Shown here: one piece after another, positions 63,267-64,000 of the stretch
How the letters are laid out: every line of letters begins with the position of its first letter
How positions within the stretch are numbered: the stretch's first letter is position 1
The notes under the pieces: model-generated
What the model was told of the DNA's origin: nothing
Seen by the model: the letters and a program-made list of their open reading frames with translations, nothing else
Database searches by the model: none
Made by a program: the position numbers and the translations under genes
Assembly: GCA_051715425.1 (NCBI GenBank)
Contig: JBPXJS010000008.1
Location: 434,001 to 498,000 of the forward strand
Reading direction: 5' to 3'
Source of the DNA: JAJTFA01 sp051715425
Lineage (GTDB): Bacteria; Bacteroidota; Bacteroidia; UKL13-3
DNA length: 64,000 bases

Positions 63267-63314
63267 CAAATAAGGCTCAAACGAAGTTTCACTTCGATTT
63301 GAGCTATGTTGACT
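63263..63314. repeat. attC-like hairpin at the end of the cassette gene
   Basis: CTAAC at the gene stop and GTTGAC at 63308-63313 can pair (AAC/GTT). Between them GCTCAAA pairs with TTTGAGC and CGAAG with CTTCG around TTTCA, leaving one unpaired A (63297) on one arm. This order (R'' - L'' - loop - L' - R' with an extrahelical base) is that of an integron attC site. The R' core (GTTGACT) does not fully match GTTRRRY, and no integrase gene is in the window. Confidence 0.45.
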
Positions 63315-63483
63315 GCCTGCCCCGCGTAAATGCGGGGAAGCTTTGGTGGCTTTTAGGGTCTAGAGTTAATCGGATTATTTATTATGGGTTTTCAATAAAG
63401 TTGTCTATTGCAGAATTTAATTTTACAGGTGTGTTTATTTTTGAAAAATGAGCAATCAGATTATACCAAAGTGGTGGGCATGA

Positions 63484-63516
63484 AAAAGGCCGCTACTGCA
63501 ATAGTAAACGGCCCTT
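63484..63516 (-). terminator. Intrinsic terminator before the T9SS gene at the right edge
   Basis: GGCCG and CGGCC pair with TACT/AGTA inside, flanked by A-rich and T-rich runs. On the minus strand the stem is followed by T, which suits the gene ending at 63539. The rest of the 63315-63483 gap holds one CCCCGC/GCGGGG palindrome and no gene. Confidence 0.8.
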
Positions 63517-63538
63517 TTTAGTAGTTTCTTATGGTATT

Positions 63539-64000
63539 CTATTCCTTAATAAACTTCTTCACAAAAGTTTGATTATCTAAAGTCACTATTTTTACCAAAT
63601 ACTCTCCTTGGTCTAACGCTTCGGTATTCCAGTTAACGGTTAGCTTGTTATTTTTGGTTTTCATATTATTAAACGACTCTAATTTTTTACCTGCTAAGTC
63701 TGTAATAGTAATATTGCATACCTCTTCTTTTACAGTGTTTATTTCAAACGAAATCATTCCTTTGGTTGGGTTTGGATATACATTTACCGCTGATTTATCC
63801 GCTAATGTTGTTTGATCATCTGAAGTAAGGGTGCGCTTTCCCATTGAACTACGTTCTTCACTTGGAGAACATCTAACCTCTGAAGAAGCTTCTCCAAGAG
63901 GACATATTGCTATAACTCTCCATGAATAGCAAGGAAAATCTTCATCAACACTCATTATATAATCAGGTGTTAAAATATTTGGAATCTCGATGGGATCATT
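63539..64000 (-). CDS. T9SS-exported protein, 5' end outside window
   Basis: The minus-strand frame is open from the right window edge through 63539. The visible 153 residues include a Cys-containing stretch (EDFPCYSWRVIAICPLGEAS, then EVRCSPSEERSS), a linker, and a complete T9SS type A sorting domain (VNVYPNPTKGMISFEINT, NITITDLAGKKLESF, then LVKIVTLDNQTFVKKFIKE). The ATG at 63955 is internal because the frame continues past it to the edge. The passenger part lies beyond the window, so its function is unknown. Confidence 0.85.
   Translation of the reverse strand, partial: NDPIEIPNILTPDYIMSVDEDFPCYSWRVIAICPLGEASSEVRCSPSEERSSMGKRTLTSDDQTTLADKSAVNVYPNPTKGMISFEINTVKEEVCNITITDLAGKKLESFNNMKTKNNKLTVNWNTEALDQGEYLVKIVTLDNQTFVKKFIKE

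Noticed and set aside
63953..63955. ATG at 63955 as the start of the right-edge T9SS protein
   Set aside because: The frame stays open to the window edge, no signal peptide follows the ATG, and T9SS proteins need one. The start is outside the window.

Overview
The window comes from the chromosome of a Bacteroidota bacterium. It carries five proteins with C-terminal type IX secretion (T9SS, Por secretion) sorting domains. It also has Bacteroidota-style beta-barrel and lipoprotein genes, TAnnTTTG-like -7 boxes, a LytS/LytTR-type two-component pair with a sensor propeller, and NFACT, Tex and PolX housekeeping genes of the Bacteroidota type. The class cannot be fixed from sequence alone; Chitinophagales or Sphingobacteriia would fit. 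I saw no tRNA, rRNA, CRISPR array, insertion sequence, integrase or transposase.

Layout. 0-14.7 kb is a housekeeping core: a TonB-like transducer cut by the left edge, a Wzi/RemB-like barrel, a pseudouridine synthase, a pentapeptide protein, tex, trxB with a dienelactone hydrolase and bacillithiol-type ytxJ, an RqcH/NFACT protein, a metallo-beta-lactamase-fold enzyme, a DPP-IV-like peptidase and dnaN. 14.8-18 kb holds a phospholipase C/S1-P1-like enzyme, a cupin, a sugar N-acetyltransferase and a Kir-type channel. 18-25 kb is a block of secreted and surface proteins with a T9SS protein, a beta-barrel, and an intact plus a truncated copy of one lipoprotein. 25-38 kb is again mostly housekeeping: acyl-CoA dehydrogenase, helix-hairpin-helix protein, dTDP-sugar reductase, miaB, a sigma-54 activator, an ABC exporter pair, polX, a GT9 glycosyltransferase, and an ECF sigma factor with an SRPBCC protein. 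38.5-54.3 kb has a two-component pair beside a 1223-residue beta-helix T9SS protein, an ECF sigma/anti-sigma pair, a T9SS SGNH hydrolase and a DUF885 peptidase.

The accessory part is about 54.6-63.3 kb. It is visibly more AT-rich and is bordered by long inverted-repeat structures. Its core is a five-gene minus-strand operon: Xre regulator, HsdM methyltransferase, HsdS specificity subunit, an SMC/ABC-like AAA ATPase and an HNH nuclease. There is no hsdR. The ATPase plus HNH pair resembles Septu PtuA/PtuB, so the locus reads as a type I methyltransferase module joined to a Septu-like effector. The hsdS gene is off by one base at an A8 run directly after its start codon, so specificity, and perhaps the whole system, may switch by slippage. 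The ATGTATT-type half-sites upstream of the Xre gene look like its operators. Next to this operon are two single-gene units on the plus strand, each preceded by a copy of a roughly 120-bp repeat, and one is followed by an attC-like hairpin. This suggests a cassette-like arrangement.

Two small genes not obvious from long-ORF scanning were found (54 and 46 residues). Several translation starts were moved to fit signal peptides, promoters or family N-termini.
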